A stretch of 64,000 bases of DNA from Acinetobacter schindleri CIP 107287 (GTDB lineage Bacteria; Pseudomonadota; Gammaproteobacteria; Pseudomonadales; Moraxellaceae): positions 915,297-979,296 of the forward strand of contig NZ_KB849576.1 of assembly GCF_000368625.1 (NCBI RefSeq). Reading direction: 5' to 3'. The position numbers were made by a program, and so were the translations under genes. Positions 52,967-63,469 of the stretch are shown here, piece after piece. The notes under the pieces are model-generated. The model was not told where the DNA came from, did not search any database, and saw nothing but the letters and a program-made list of their open reading frames with translations. How positions within the stretch are numbered: position 1 is the stretch's first letter; the number at the start of each line of letters is the position of its first letter.

Positions 52967-54337
52967 TTAATTCGCTTCTTTGGCAAGTATGGCTTCGCTC
53001 GATCCAGAGGTTTCAAGCACTTCACCATCTACAGAAGCTCTCAGGTTCACCAGAAAAATGGCCAGCGCTGCAATCACGCCCGGAATCGAGATGGCAAAGA
53101 AGTTCATTTGGTGTGGTAGTTCCATTGTCAGCAATGCACCTGTCAAAACGGGCCCAACGATGGCACCAATACGACCAATTCCCGATGCCCAACCCATTCC
53201 GGTAGAACGCACAGTAGATGGGTAATATTGTGCAACAAAGGTATATAACAATATCTGTGAACCGATCGTTGCAGCACCAGCGATTGCAATCAGGGTATAA
53301 AGTACAAACTGCGGGCTGTTAAAACCAAGCAGAATTAAGGCAGATGCACCACACAGGAACATAATGGTCAGCACTTTTTTGATATGGAATTTATCAGCCA
53401 GGTAACCCCCACCAATTGCGCCAATCATGCCGCCAATATTCAAGGCGAACAGGAAGATCATACTGGCACCCAATGAGTAACCCGCTTGAATCATCAGCTT
53501 TGGTAACCAGCTTCCCAATGCATACACCATCAAAAGACACATAAAGAAAGCAATCCAGAACATGAAGGTACTGAATGTACGACCTTTCTGAAATAATGCT
53601 TTTAATGGTGCTTCATCACCCTTTTTCACTTCATTCAGGACAAATTGAGAATTTTCTGTAACATCTTGAGCCGGTGAAATCTTTTTAATGATGTTTCGCG
53701 CTTCTACAGTCTGATTTTTGACGGTTAGATACATCAATGATTCAGGCAGGAATTTCCAGATTAACGGTAAAGCCAATAAAGGAACACCGGCAATATAGAA
53801 CATGATCTGCCAGCCAAACTGTGGTACCAGCCATGCACCTAAAAGTGCAGACGTCATACCGCCAATCGCATAACCACTAAACATCAGGGCAACCAAGGTG
53901 CTACGGATACGTTTTGGCGCATATTCGGTCATTAGCGCTACAACGTTTGGCATAACTCCGCCAATGCCGAGACCAGCCAGAAAACGTAAAATTCCAAACT
54001 CTACCGGTGAGCTGGCAAATGGCCCCAGGAAGGTAAACCCGCTAAAAATTGCCACACAGAGCATAATAGTTTTCTTACGCCCGATTTTGTCGGACAGTGT
54101 GCCGAAACTCATGGCACCAAACATCATGCCGAACAAGGCAGTACTGGCTAACATGCCTGCCTGTACCGCTGTTAAAGACCATTCCTGCATTAATAATGGT
54201 AAGGCTACTCCATAAATCACCAGGTCATAGCCATCAAAAATAATAATGATCAAACACCAGATCAGAACACCCCAGTGAAATGGTGTAAATTTCGCTTCAT
54301 CAATTAATGTATTGATATTGACTTTGGTTGCTTCCAT
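52967..54337 (-). CDS. benK: Benzoate MFS transporter (AAHS family)
   Basis: About 456 residues and 12 transmembrane segments. The opening Phe-Asp-Gly-Tyr-Asp in TM1 and Asp-Lys-Ile-Gly-Arg-Lys-Lys in the 2-3 loop are those of the aromatic acid/H+ symporter family (BenK, PcaK, VanK). Placement beside porin and cat-ben genes favours benzoate. It starts at the ATG at 54337 after AGGAGG. The porin gene follows. Confidence 0.82.
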   Translation of the reverse strand: MEATKVNINTLIDEAKFTPFHWGVLIWCLIIIIFDGYDLVIYGVALPLLMQEWSLTAVQAGMLASTALFGMMFGAMSFGTLSDKIGRKKTIMLCVAIFSGFTFLGPFASSPVEFGILRFLAGLGIGGVMPNVVALMTEYAPKRIRSTLVALMFSGYAIGGMTSALLGAWLVPQFGWQIMFYIAGVPLLALPLIWKFLPESLMYLTVKNQTVEARNIIKKISPAQDVTENSQFVLNEVKKGDEAPLKALFQKGRTFSTFMFWIAFFMCLLMVYALGSWLPKLMIQAGYSLGASMIFLFALNIGGMIGAIGGGYLADKFHIKKVLTIMFLCGASALILLGFNSPQFVLYTLIAIAGAATIGSQILLYTFVAQYYPSTVRSTGMGWASGIGRIGAIVGPVLTGALLTMELPHQMNFFAISIPGVIAALAIFLVNLRASVDGEVLETSGSSEAILAKEAN

Positions 54338-54752
54338 CTTTGCCTCCTGCAAATGCAACGTTCCAATTTATGGAGCAACAATGCAGCATGGCTGGATAAA
54401 TGTCCAAAACCGAATATATCTATATCTATACCTTCAAAGTTGTTTACAGGCAGAATCGACCTTCCAGGACCGATGTTTTCATCATAAATCGGATTTAATG
54501 ACTGAAATACCTGGTTTCTATATAGGTTTAGGGTATGAAAGAACCTAAAAGGTTGAATGTCAGAGCACTTTGATCAGCAATCAAACAAAATAGGTATAAA
54601 AGGAAGATTTAAAATTTTCTTCTTTATCAAAATTTCCCGATTGCACTAAAGTCGTAGATCGCTGCATACTTTTTTTAGAGGGTAAGGAGAAAACTCCGCC
54701 CAAGCCTTAAACTTAAGTCTAAGGCGCGGTATAGTCAGGGATAAATACATAT
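54338..54752. other. Intergenic region between catM and benK
   Basis: About 415 bases. It contains the benK promoter region and an imperfect palindrome at 54704-54725 (arms GCCTTA / TAAGGC with ACTTAAGT between), which could terminate catM. No gene seen. Confidence 0.5.
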
Positions 54753-55667
54753 CTAAAAACTGTTTCTATCATATTTAATTGCTTCCAAATCATACACTTG
54801 GTAAATACAATCAAATAAGGACATGATGTCTTCACTCTCGTCCATATTGCGCATAGTCAGAAAAACCGGGCTGACTGCACTCTCGTCCAGAATCGGGATA
54901 TAGTTAAGGTGAGCTAACTGAATCGAATGAGCACTTTCCGGTACAATACATACACCCTCACCCGCTGCGACCAGCCCCAGCGCCAGCTGAATTTCCCTTA
55001 CAATCCGGACATGTTGTGGTTCCAGATTATATTCTGAAAATAATCCCTGTACCTGGGTGGCGAAACTTGGAGAGGTATGATTAGGATAGAGAAATAATTT
55101 TTCATCAACAATATCAGCAAGATATATTCCTTTATTATGGAAAGATAAAGGATGGCTGGAATGTACACCGAGTACCAGACGTTCTTCACGCAACAGCACC
55201 CGCTTTAATGCCGGATCAGAAATGCGTAAACGCCCAAAGCCAACATCTATACGCCCTTCTTTCAATGCCTTAACCTGTTCCATGGTGGTCATTTCCACCA
55301 GTTCAATTTTCAGGTGTGGCTGTTGCTGCCTATATAAGTAGACAATGCGCGACAGCAATCCATAAAGCAGAGATCCAACAAAACCCATGGTAACCGTGCG
55401 TTCTACCATACCAATACGCTTGGTCATGGACTTCACTTCTTCAGCATTGGCCAGAATTTTTACCGCATGTTGGTAGAAAAAATACCCAGCCTGAGTGGTT
55501 TTAAGTGGTCGACTGCCACGCTCAAATAACGCAATACCAAGTTCTGCCTCAAGATTTTGAATCTGGCGGCTTAATGGGGGCTGGGCAATAAAAAGTTTCT
55601 CTGCAGCTTTAGTAAAACTTTGCTCTTCAACTACTGCTACAAAATACCTTAAATGTCTGAGCTCCAT
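54753..55667 (-). CDS. catM: LysR-type muconate-responsive regulator CatM
   Basis: A 304-residue LysR regulator starting Met-Glu-Leu-Arg-His-Leu-Arg-Tyr-Phe, with the BenM/CatM winged helix and effector domain. Key spots (Ser-Arg-Pro-Leu-Lys-Thr-Thr, Gly-Phe-Val-Gly-Ser-Leu-Leu-Tyr-Gly) are closer to CatM than BenM of A. baylyi. It is divergent from catB, as catM is in that organism. It activates cat genes with cis,cis-muconate. No second LysR gene sits by benA in this window. The ATG at 55667 is well spaced from AAGGT. Confidence 0.88.
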   Translation of the reverse strand: MELRHLRYFVAVVEEQSFTKAAEKLFIAQPPLSRQIQNLEAELGIALFERGSRPLKTTQAGYFFYQHAVKILANAEEVKSMTKRIGMVERTVTMGFVGSLLYGLLSRIVYLYRQQQPHLKIELVEMTTMEQVKALKEGRIDVGFGRLRISDPALKRVLLREERLVLGVHSSHPLSFHNKGIYLADIVDEKLFLYPNHTSPSFATQVQGLFSEYNLEPQHVRIVREIQLALGLVAAGEGVCIVPESAHSIQLAHLNYIPILDESAVSPVFLTMRNMDESEDIMSLFDCIYQVYDLEAIKYDRNSF

Positions 55668-55674
55668 AACGTGC

Positions 55675-55741
55675 ATACCTTTTAAATATAATAAAATGCA
55701 AAAATGGTCTTCGACAGCCATTTATGATTCTTTTAAGGTAT
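55675..55741. promoter_or_regulatory. Putative CatM operator region between catM and catB
   Basis: Two partial matches to the CatM/BenM box ATAC-N7-GTAT: ATAC-N7-ATAT at 55675-55689 and ATTC-N7-GTAT at 55727-55741. Both lie in the divergent promoter region, where CatM would bind. Confidence 0.5.
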
Positions 55742-55781
55742 ATCAAGTCAAAGCATTAAAGCAAGAATGTGAACCCGTATT

Positions 55782-56891
55782 ATGTATAAGTCAGTTGAAA
55801 CCTTGCTGGTAGAAATTCCAACCATTCGTCCTCACAAGATGGCAGTGGCGACGATGCAAACCCAGACCCTGGTATTGGTCAAAATCACCACTGAAGATGG
55901 TTACATCGGTTGGGGTGAAGCAACAACGATCGGTGGCTTAGGTTATGGTGATGAAAGCCCTGAAAGTGTCAAAGTAAATATTGATACTTATTTTGTACCG
56001 CTTTTAAAAACATTATCAGGCTTAAATGTTGCACAGACATTACAAGCAATCAAAAAAAATATTAATGGCAACCGTTTTGCGAAATGTGCCATTCAAACTG
56101 CCCTGCTGGATATTCAGGCGCAGCGTTTAGGTTTACCACTTTCTGAACTGCTAGGCGGTCGTTTACGTGATGGCGTACCGGTCCTCTGGGTACTGGCTTC
56201 TGGCGATACTGAAAAAGACATTGCTGAAGCACAAAAGATGCTGGCTGCAAAACGCCATAACTTCTTCAAGCTAAAAATCGGTTCACGTCCAGTAGAAGCA
56301 GATGTTGAACATGTTCTGGCAATTAAAAAAGCATTAGGCAACGACGTTTCGATCCGTGTGGATGTAAACCGTGCCTGGTCAGAGCTGGAAGCGATAAAAG
56401 GCATTCAGTTATTGCAAGATGGTGGTGTTGATCTGATTGAACAGCCATGTGCCATTGACAATATTGATGCCATGCAACGTCTGACCCGTCGCTTTGATAT
56501 TGCCATTATGGCCGATGAATCACTGATGGGGCCAAGCACTGCCTATAAGCTGGCTCGTACTAATGCAGCTTCGGTATTTGCAATTAAAGTGGCGCAATCA
56601 GGTGGTTTGCTGGAAGGCCGTGATGTCGCGACAGTGGCTAACCTTGCAGGGATTGACCTGTATGGTGGCACCATGCTGGAAGGTTCAGTAGGAACAATTG
56701 CATCCGCTCACCTGTTCTCGACCTTTGAGAATCTGGCATATGGTACTGAACTATTCGGCCCGCTACTGCTGACTGAAGAAATTCTGAAAACACCACTGCA
56801 ATACCAGAATTTTGAGCTGCATCTGCCGCAAGGTGCCGGTCTGGGTATTCAGCTGGATGAAGACAAGATCGACAATTTACGCCGTAAATAA
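55782..56891 (+). CDS. catB: Muconate cycloisomerase
   Basis: A 369-residue enolase-superfamily enzyme. It has the catalytic Lys-x-Lys region (Phe-Lys-Leu-Lys-Ile-Gly, about 162-167), metal ligands in Asp-Val-Asn-Arg-Ala-Trp, Glu-Gln-Pro and Ala-Asp-Glu-Ser, and Lys in Ala-Ile-Lys-Val. It turns cis,cis-muconate into muconolactone. First gene after the CatM region. Confidence 0.95.
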   Translation: MYKSVETLLVEIPTIRPHKMAVATMQTQTLVLVKITTEDGYIGWGEATTIGGLGYGDESPESVKVNIDTYFVPLLKTLSGLNVAQTLQAIKKNINGNRFAKCAIQTALLDIQAQRLGLPLSELLGGRLRDGVPVLWVLASGDTEKDIAEAQKMLAAKRHNFFKLKIGSRPVEADVEHVLAIKKALGNDVSIRVDVNRAWSELEAIKGIQLLQDGGVDLIEQPCAIDNIDAMQRLTRRFDIAIMADESLMGPSTAYKLARTNAASVFAIKVAQSGGLLEGRDVATVANLAGIDLYGGTMLEGSVGTIASAHLFSTFENLAYGTELFGPLLLTEEILKTPLQYQNFELHLPQGAGLGIQLDEDKIDNLRRK

Positions 56892-56914
56892 GCAATTAGA
56901 TTGAGGAGTGAGAC

Positions 56915-57205
56915 ATGCTGTTTCATGTACGTATGGATGTAAATATCCCGCTGGATATGCCTGCCGAGAAAGCCAACGAAATCAAGGCTGTTGAAAAAGC
57001 CTATTCACAGGATTTACAGCGCCAAGGTAAATGGCGCCATATCTGGCGCATCACAGGCCAGTATTCAAACATCAGTATTTTTGATGTGGAAAGTAACGAA
57101 GAGCTGCACAACATTTTGCAGGGCTTACCACTGTATCCATATATGGATATCGAAATCATGGCACTAAACCGCCACCCTTCTTCAATCCGGGAAGATGACA
57201 CCTGA
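56915..57205 (+). CDS. catC: Muconolactone delta-isomerase
   Basis: A 96-residue protein matching MIase (Met-Leu-Phe-His-Val-Arg-Met-Asp-Val at the start; Leu-Pro-Leu-Tyr-Pro-Tyr-Met in the second half). It converts muconolactone to 3-oxoadipate enol-lactone. It follows catB by 23 bases with GAGGAG upstream. Confidence 0.95.
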   Translation: MLFHVRMDVNIPLDMPAEKANEIKAVEKAYSQDLQRQGKWRHIWRITGQYSNISIFDVESNEELHNILQGLPLYPYMDIEIMALNRHPSSIREDDT

Positions 57206-57218
57206 TCACAATGACCCA

Positions 57219-57238
57219 GACCTGGAACATGCCAGGTC
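57219..57238 (+). repeat. Hairpin in the catC-catA gap
   Basis: Perfect 7-bp stem GACCTGG / CCAGGTC around a six-base loop, in the 160-base gap before catA. No U-tract; possibly an mRNA processing or stability element. Confidence 0.45.
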
Positions 57239-57367
57239 GGTCAAATCTGAACACATCCGATGAGGGTATTCAGAGGGTAATTAACAAAGGACTGTGGCAG
57301 CCAAGTTTCAGCCATAAGGATTGAAACAACAGCCACCAATAAACAGACATACTTAAGGAGCAATAGT

Positions 57368-58288
57368 ATGAACCGTCAACAAATTGATGCATTAGTTAAA
57401 CAAATGAACGTGGATACAGCCACAGGCCCTGTAGACGAGCGTGTACAGCAAATCGTTGTGCGCCTGCTAGGTGATCTTTTCCAGGCGATCGAAGATCTTG
57501 ATATTTCTCAGTCAGAACTGTGGAAAGGTCTGGAATACTTTACCGATGCCGGTCAAGCCAATGAATTAGGCCTACTGGCTGCAGGTTTGGGTCTGGAACA
57601 CTACTTAGACTTACGTGCTGATGAAGCAGATGCTAAAGCAGGCATTACGGGCGGTACGCCACGTACAATTGAAGGTCCGTTATATGTGGCGGGTGCTCCT
57701 GAATCTGTCGGCTTTGCCCGTATGGATGATGGCTCTGAAGAAGGCAAAATTCCGACACTGATCATTGAAGGTACAGTTAAAGATACTGACGGCAATATCA
57801 TTGAAGGTGCCAAAGTTGAAGTTTGGCATGCCAACAGTCTGGGTAACTACTCATTCTTTGACAAGTCACAGTCTGACTTTAACCTGCGCCGTTCTATTTT
57901 CAGCGACCAGGATGGTAAATATGTGGCTTTAACCACTATGCCAGTAGGTTATGGCTGTCCTCCAGAAGGCACGACTCAATTCGTACTGGACAAGTTAGGC
58001 CGTCACGGTAACCGTCCATCACACGTGCATTACTTCGTTTCTGCACCGGGTTACCGCAAGCTGACAACTCAGTTCAACATCGAAGGCGACCAGTACCTGT
58101 GGGATGACTTTGCATTCGCTACCCGTGAAGGCCTGGTTGCAACTGCGGTTGATGTAACTGATGAAGCTGAAATTGCAAAACGTGGTTTGAAAGGTCCTTT
58201 CAAACATATTCAATTTGATATTGAACTTGTGAAAGAAAAAGCAGACGCACCTTCTACTGAAGTTGATCGTCGCCGCGCAAGCGCTTAA
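57368..58288 (+). CDS. catA: Catechol 1,2-dioxygenase
   Basis: A 306-residue intradiol dioxygenase. Iron ligands are visible as Tyr in Gly-Asn-Tyr-Ser, Tyr in Gly-Tyr-Gly-Cys-Pro, and His219/His221 in Ser-His-Val-His. The N-terminal helical lipid-binding part is present. It opens catechol to cis,cis-muconate. In A. baylyi catA is apart from catBC; here it lies between catC and benA. Confidence 0.95.
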   Translation: MNRQQIDALVKQMNVDTATGPVDERVQQIVVRLLGDLFQAIEDLDISQSELWKGLEYFTDAGQANELGLLAAGLGLEHYLDLRADEADAKAGITGGTPRTIEGPLYVAGAPESVGFARMDDGSEEGKIPTLIIEGTVKDTDGNIIEGAKVEVWHANSLGNYSFFDKSQSDFNLRRSIFSDQDGKYVALTTMPVGYGCPPEGTTQFVLDKLGRHGNRPSHVHYFVSAPGYRKLTTQFNIEGDQYLWDDFAFATREGLVATAVDVTDEAEIAKRGLKGPFKHIQFDIELVKEKADAPSTEVDRRRASA

Positions 58289-58363
58289 TGCAAAATGGAT
58301 TCGGGGTGTAATCATTAGATTCATCCCGATGACTTCCCCTCCTTGGAAAGTCGGAGAACGGAC

Positions 58364-59752
58364 ATGCCTCGTATTCCTGTAATTAACACCAGTCATCTTG
58401 ATCGTATTGATGAGCTTCTAGTTGACGATTTTGAATCTGGTGAATTTAAACTTCACCGGTCTGTATTCACAGACCAAGCTCTGTTTGACCTGGAGATGAA
58501 ATACATCTTTGAAGGCAACTGGGTTTATCTTGCACATGAAAGCCAGATTCCAAACAATAACGACTTCTATACTACCTATATTGGTCGTCAGCCGATCATC
58601 ATTGCACGTAACCGTCAAGGTGAACTGAATGCCATGATCAATGCCTGTTCGCATCGCGGTGCACAATTGTGCCGTAACAAGAAAGGCAATAAAGCAACTT
58701 ATACTTGCCCATTCCATGGCTGGACATTTAATAACTCAGGTAAGTTATTAAAAGTCAAAGATCCGGCTGAAGCGGGTTATTCAGACTGCTTTAACAAAGA
58801 CGGTTCACATGACCTGAAAAAGGTTGCCCGTTTTGAAAACTATAAAGGTTTCCTGTTCGGCAGCTTGAATCCGGATGTTCCTTCTCTGGAAGAATACCTG
58901 GGCGAAGCGACCAAAATCATTGACATGATCGTGGGTCAGTCTGAGCAAGGCCTGGAAGTTTTACGTGGTTCTTCGACTTATACCTATGAAGGTAACTGGA
59001 AGTTGACTGCTGAAAACGGTGCCGATGGTTATCACGTGTCTGCAGTACACTGGAACTATGCTGCAACGACTCAGCAACGTAAAGAAAAAGAAGCTGGCGA
59101 TAACATCCGTGCTATGAGCGCAGGTTCATGGGGCAAGCAAGGCGGTGGTTCTTACGGCTTTGAACACGGTCATATGCTGCTTTGGACGCAATGGGCTAAC
59201 CCTGAAGACCGTCCTAACTTTGCCAAGAAAGATGAATACACTGCGCAATATGGCGAAGCTATGGCGAAGTGGATGATCGAACGTTCACGTAACTTGTGTA
59301 TCTATCCAAACGTTTACTTCATGGATCAGTTCGGTTCACAAATCCGTGTCTTACGCCCGATTTCTGTCGATAAGACTGAAGTGACGATTTACTGTATCGC
59401 GCCTGTAGGCGAAGAGCTTGAAGCACGTACTCGTCGTATCCGTCAGTATGAAGATTTCTTTAATGCTTCAGGTATGGCGACACCAGACGATCTTGAAGAA
59501 TTCCGAGCTTGTCAGGCAGGTTACGCAGGTATCGCGCTGGAATGGAATGACATGTGCCGTGGTTCTAAGCACTGGATCCAAGGCCCGGACGATGCAGCCA
59601 ACGAAATTGGTTTAAAACCAAAACTGTCTGGTATTAAAACTGAAGATGAAGGTCTATACCTGGCTCAGCACCAGTACTGGCTAGAACTGATCAAAAAAGG
59701 CATCGCGACTGAAAAAGAAATTGCAGCATCTACTGAAGGAGAAAACGCATGA
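58364..59752 (+). CDS. benA: Benzoate 1,2-dioxygenase, large subunit
   Basis: A 462-residue ring-hydroxylating oxygenase alpha subunit. Rieske ligands are Cys95, His97, Cys115 and His118; the mononuclear iron has His224 and His229. It hydroxylates benzoate to the cis-diol with BenB and BenC. I start it at the ATG at 58364 (GGAGAACGG upstream), matching the A. baylyi protein start. Its end overlaps benB by 4 bases. Confidence 0.96.
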   Translation: MPRIPVINTSHLDRIDELLVDDFESGEFKLHRSVFTDQALFDLEMKYIFEGNWVYLAHESQIPNNNDFYTTYIGRQPIIIARNRQGELNAMINACSHRGAQLCRNKKGNKATYTCPFHGWTFNNSGKLLKVKDPAEAGYSDCFNKDGSHDLKKVARFENYKGFLFGSLNPDVPSLEEYLGEATKIIDMIVGQSEQGLEVLRGSSTYTYEGNWKLTAENGADGYHVSAVHWNYAATTQQRKEKEAGDNIRAMSAGSWGKQGGGSYGFEHGHMLLWTQWANPEDRPNFAKKDEYTAQYGEAMAKWMIERSRNLCIYPNVYFMDQFGSQIRVLRPISVDKTEVTIYCIAPVGEELEARTRRIRQYEDFFNASGMATPDDLEEFRACQAGYAGIALEWNDMCRGSKHWIQGPDDAANEIGLKPKLSGIKTEDEGLYLAQHQYWLELIKKGIATEKEIAASTEGENA

Positions 59753-60240
59753 GCGACATCACTTTAGAAAATATTGCGCAATTCCTGTATCAGGAAGCCC
59801 GCTTTTTAGATGATGAACAATGGGATGACTGGTTGACGTGTTATGCCCCTACTGCGTCTTTCTGGATGCCAGCCTGGGATGACGACGACAAACTGACTAC
59901 AGATCCACAGTCTGAAATCTCGTTGATTTACTATCCAGACCGTCAAGGTTTAGAAGACCGTGTGTTCCGTATCAAGACTGAACGTTCATCTGCAACCATG
60001 CCGGATACCCGTACCAGCCATAACATCAGCAATATTGAACTTGTTGAACGTGATGGCGACAAGGTCACTGTACGTTTTAACTGGAATACCTTGAGTTTCC
60101 GTTACAAAAACAGCTACAGCTACTTCGGTATGTCACGTTATGAAATCGATTTTTCAGGCGATAAACCACAAATTTTAAGCAAATACGTGGTACTGAAAAA
60201 TGATTACATCAATCAGGTTATCGACATCTATCACCTTTAA
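59749..60240 (+). CDS. benB: Benzoate 1,2-dioxygenase, small subunit
   Basis: A 163-residue beta subunit, non-catalytic, with the conserved Glu-Ala-Arg-Phe-Leu-Asp-Asp and Arg-Thr-Ser-His-Asn-Ile-Ser-Asn. ATGA overlap with benA supports equimolar translation. Confidence 0.95.
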   Translation: MSDITLENIAQFLYQEARFLDDEQWDDWLTCYAPTASFWMPAWDDDDKLTTDPQSEISLIYYPDRQGLEDRVFRIKTERSSATMPDTRTSHNISNIELVERDGDKVTVRFNWNTLSFRYKNSYSYFGMSRYEIDFSGDKPQILSKYVVLKNDYINQVIDIYHL

Positions 60241-61350
<1,110 letters not shown>

Positions 61351-61367
61351 TAGAGGGAATTTGTTCA

Positions 61368-62153
61368 ATGTCTAACCGTCAAAGATTTGAAAATAAAGTT
61401 GTAATCGTGACGGGTGCCGCGCAAGGCATCGGTCGCGGTGTCGCGCTGCAAGTGGCGAGCGAAGGCGCCCAAGTCGTCATGGCTGACCTTTCCCCTTATG
61501 TAGAAGAAGTTCTGGCTGAAATTGAAGCGACTGGCGGTGATGCGATTACGGTCAAAGCCAATCTGGAAACGTTTGCCGGTGCTCAATCAGTCGTTGAAAA
61601 AGCGCTAGAAACCTATGGCCGTGTCGATGTCCTGATCAACAACGTCGGTGGCGCGATCTGGATGAAACCTTTCGAAGAATTTTCTGAAGAGGAAATTATC
61701 AAGGAAGTGAACCGTTCATTGTTCCCGACACTTTGGTGCTGCCGCGCAGTTCTTCCGGAAATGATTAAAAATCAGAAAGGTACCATTGTAAACGTATCTT
61801 CTATTGCGACACGCGGCATTAACCGTGTGCCATATTCAGCATCCAAAGGTGGTGTGAACGGCCTGACCGCTTCCCTTGCATTTGAACATGCCAAAGACGG
61901 CATCCGTGTCAATGCAATCGCGACGGGTGGTACAGAAGCACCGCCACGTAAAGTACCGCGCAATGCCAATCCACTGACTGAATCTGAAAAAGAATGGATG
62001 CAGCAAGTGGTTGATCAGACCATTGACCGTACTTTCATGGGACGCTACGGTACGATTCAGGAGCAAGTGAATGCGATTGTATTCTTGGCTTCGGATGAAT
62101 CATCTTATATAACAGGTACAGTGGTACCGGTCGGTGGTGGTGATCAGGGCTAA
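61368..62153 (+). CDS. benD: 1,6-dihydroxycyclohexa-2,4-diene-1-carboxylate dehydrogenase
   Basis: A 261-residue short-chain dehydrogenase with Thr-Gly-Ala-Ala-Gln-Gly-Ile-Gly, Asn-Asn-Val-Gly-Gly and the catalytic Tyr-x3-Lys in Tyr-Ser-Ala-Ser-Lys. It oxidises and decarboxylates the benzoate diol to catechol. It follows benC by 17 bases. Confidence 0.95.
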   Translation: MSNRQRFENKVVIVTGAAQGIGRGVALQVASEGAQVVMADLSPYVEEVLAEIEATGGDAITVKANLETFAGAQSVVEKALETYGRVDVLINNVGGAIWMKPFEEFSEEEIIKEVNRSLFPTLWCCRAVLPEMIKNQKGTIVNVSSIATRGINRVPYSASKGGVNGLTASLAFEHAKDGIRVNAIATGGTEAPPRKVPRNANPLTESEKEWMQQVVDQTIDRTFMGRYGTIQEQVNAIVFLASDESSYITGTVVPVGGGDQG

Positions 62154-62211
62154 TCCTGATCATCACGATTTTTAACAGGCTCATGGTTCGACGCAAGGAG
62201 GCACATCACCA

Positions 62212-63432
62212 ATGAACACCCTGTTTCAGACATTAAAAAATGATTGGTCAATTTCAGCAACTGTTGCAGGATTTTTAGCAGTGCTGATCTCCTATTCGGG
62301 GCCACTGATCATTTTTTTCCAGGCGGCACAGCAAGCTCAAGTTTCCCCGGACATGATGATTTCATGGATTTGGGGAATTTCTATTGGTGCTGCGCTAGCA
62401 GGTATCTTTTTATCCATTAAATACAAAATACCTGTCGTCACCGCCTGGTCTGCGCCCGGAACGGCTTTATTAGTCACGCTGTTTCCCGATATTTCGCTCA
62501 ATGAAGCGGTTGCTGCCTATATCACCTCTGCTGTGGTGATTTTTTTCATTGGGATCACCGGTTATTTCGACAAATTGCTGTCCTGGATTCCTCAGGAAGT
62601 GGCTGCCGGGATGATGGCGGGGATTTTACTGCAGTTTGGTTTAGGGTTGTTTACCGCGACCGATACCATGCCCTATATCGTCTTTGGCATGCTGGCGGTA
62701 TTTTTACTGGCCAAGCGTTTCAGTCCACGCTATGCCATGGTCTGGGTGCTGGTTGCTGGTGTGGTTTTAAGCATGCTCCTGGGCAAGATTAACCCGGTCA
62801 CGGCAGATTTCAGTCTGGCGATTCCGCAATTTATTGCACCGGAATGGACCTGGAGTTCCACCCTGAATCTGGCCCTTCCCCTTATTCTGGTCAGTCTCTC
62901 TGGCCAGTTTTTACCGGGAATGGCGATTATCAAACTCAGTGGTTATGACATGCCAGCCAAGCCGATTATTAGTGCAACCAGTATTGCCTCGCTTGCAGTC
63001 GCCTGTGTGGGGGGTATTACCATCGTACTGGCCTCGATCACAGCTGCATTGTGTTTAGGCAAAGACGCACATGAGCTAAAAGAAAAGCGTTATATCGCCG
63101 GTGTGGCGAATGGGCTTTTTTATATTTTGGGCGGCTTATTTGCCGGCAGCATTGTCATGCTGTTTAGCCTGATGCCCAAAGAACTCATTGCAGCTTTGGC
63201 AGGACTGGCATTACTGGGTGCGATTGCTACCAACATTTCCGTGGCCATGGGCAAAGAATCACAACGTGATGCAGCATTGATCACCTTTTTAGCGACTGCT
63301 TCCGGCATGCATTTCTTAGGACTGAGTTCAGTCTTTTGGGGAATTTGCATTGGCTTGGTCGCACATTTTCTGCTGTCACAGAAAAACCGTAACGCAGTTC
63401 CGGTTACAGCATCAGATTCAAAACGAGTTTAA
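62212..63432 (+). CDS. benE: Benzoate transporter BenE
   Basis: A 406-residue, ~12-helix membrane protein of the BenE family (Ala-Trp-Ser-Ala-Pro-Gly-Thr-Ala near TM3). It is a second benzoate permease besides BenK. AAGGAGG precedes the ATG. It follows benD by 58 bases. Confidence 0.92.
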   Translation: MNTLFQTLKNDWSISATVAGFLAVLISYSGPLIIFFQAAQQAQVSPDMMISWIWGISIGAALAGIFLSIKYKIPVVTAWSAPGTALLVTLFPDISLNEAVAAYITSAVVIFFIGITGYFDKLLSWIPQEVAAGMMAGILLQFGLGLFTATDTMPYIVFGMLAVFLLAKRFSPRYAMVWVLVAGVVLSMLLGKINPVTADFSLAIPQFIAPEWTWSSTLNLALPLILVSLSGQFLPGMAIIKLSGYDMPAKPIISATSIASLAVACVGGITIVLASITAALCLGKDAHELKEKRYIAGVANGLFYILGGLFAGSIVMLFSLMPKELIAALAGLALLGAIATNISVAMGKESQRDAALITFLATASGMHFLGLSSVFWGICIGLVAHFLLSQKNRNAVPVTASDSKRV

Positions 63433-63469
63433 AGACATCCATCAGTTTAGGATATGTAAGGACCAGATT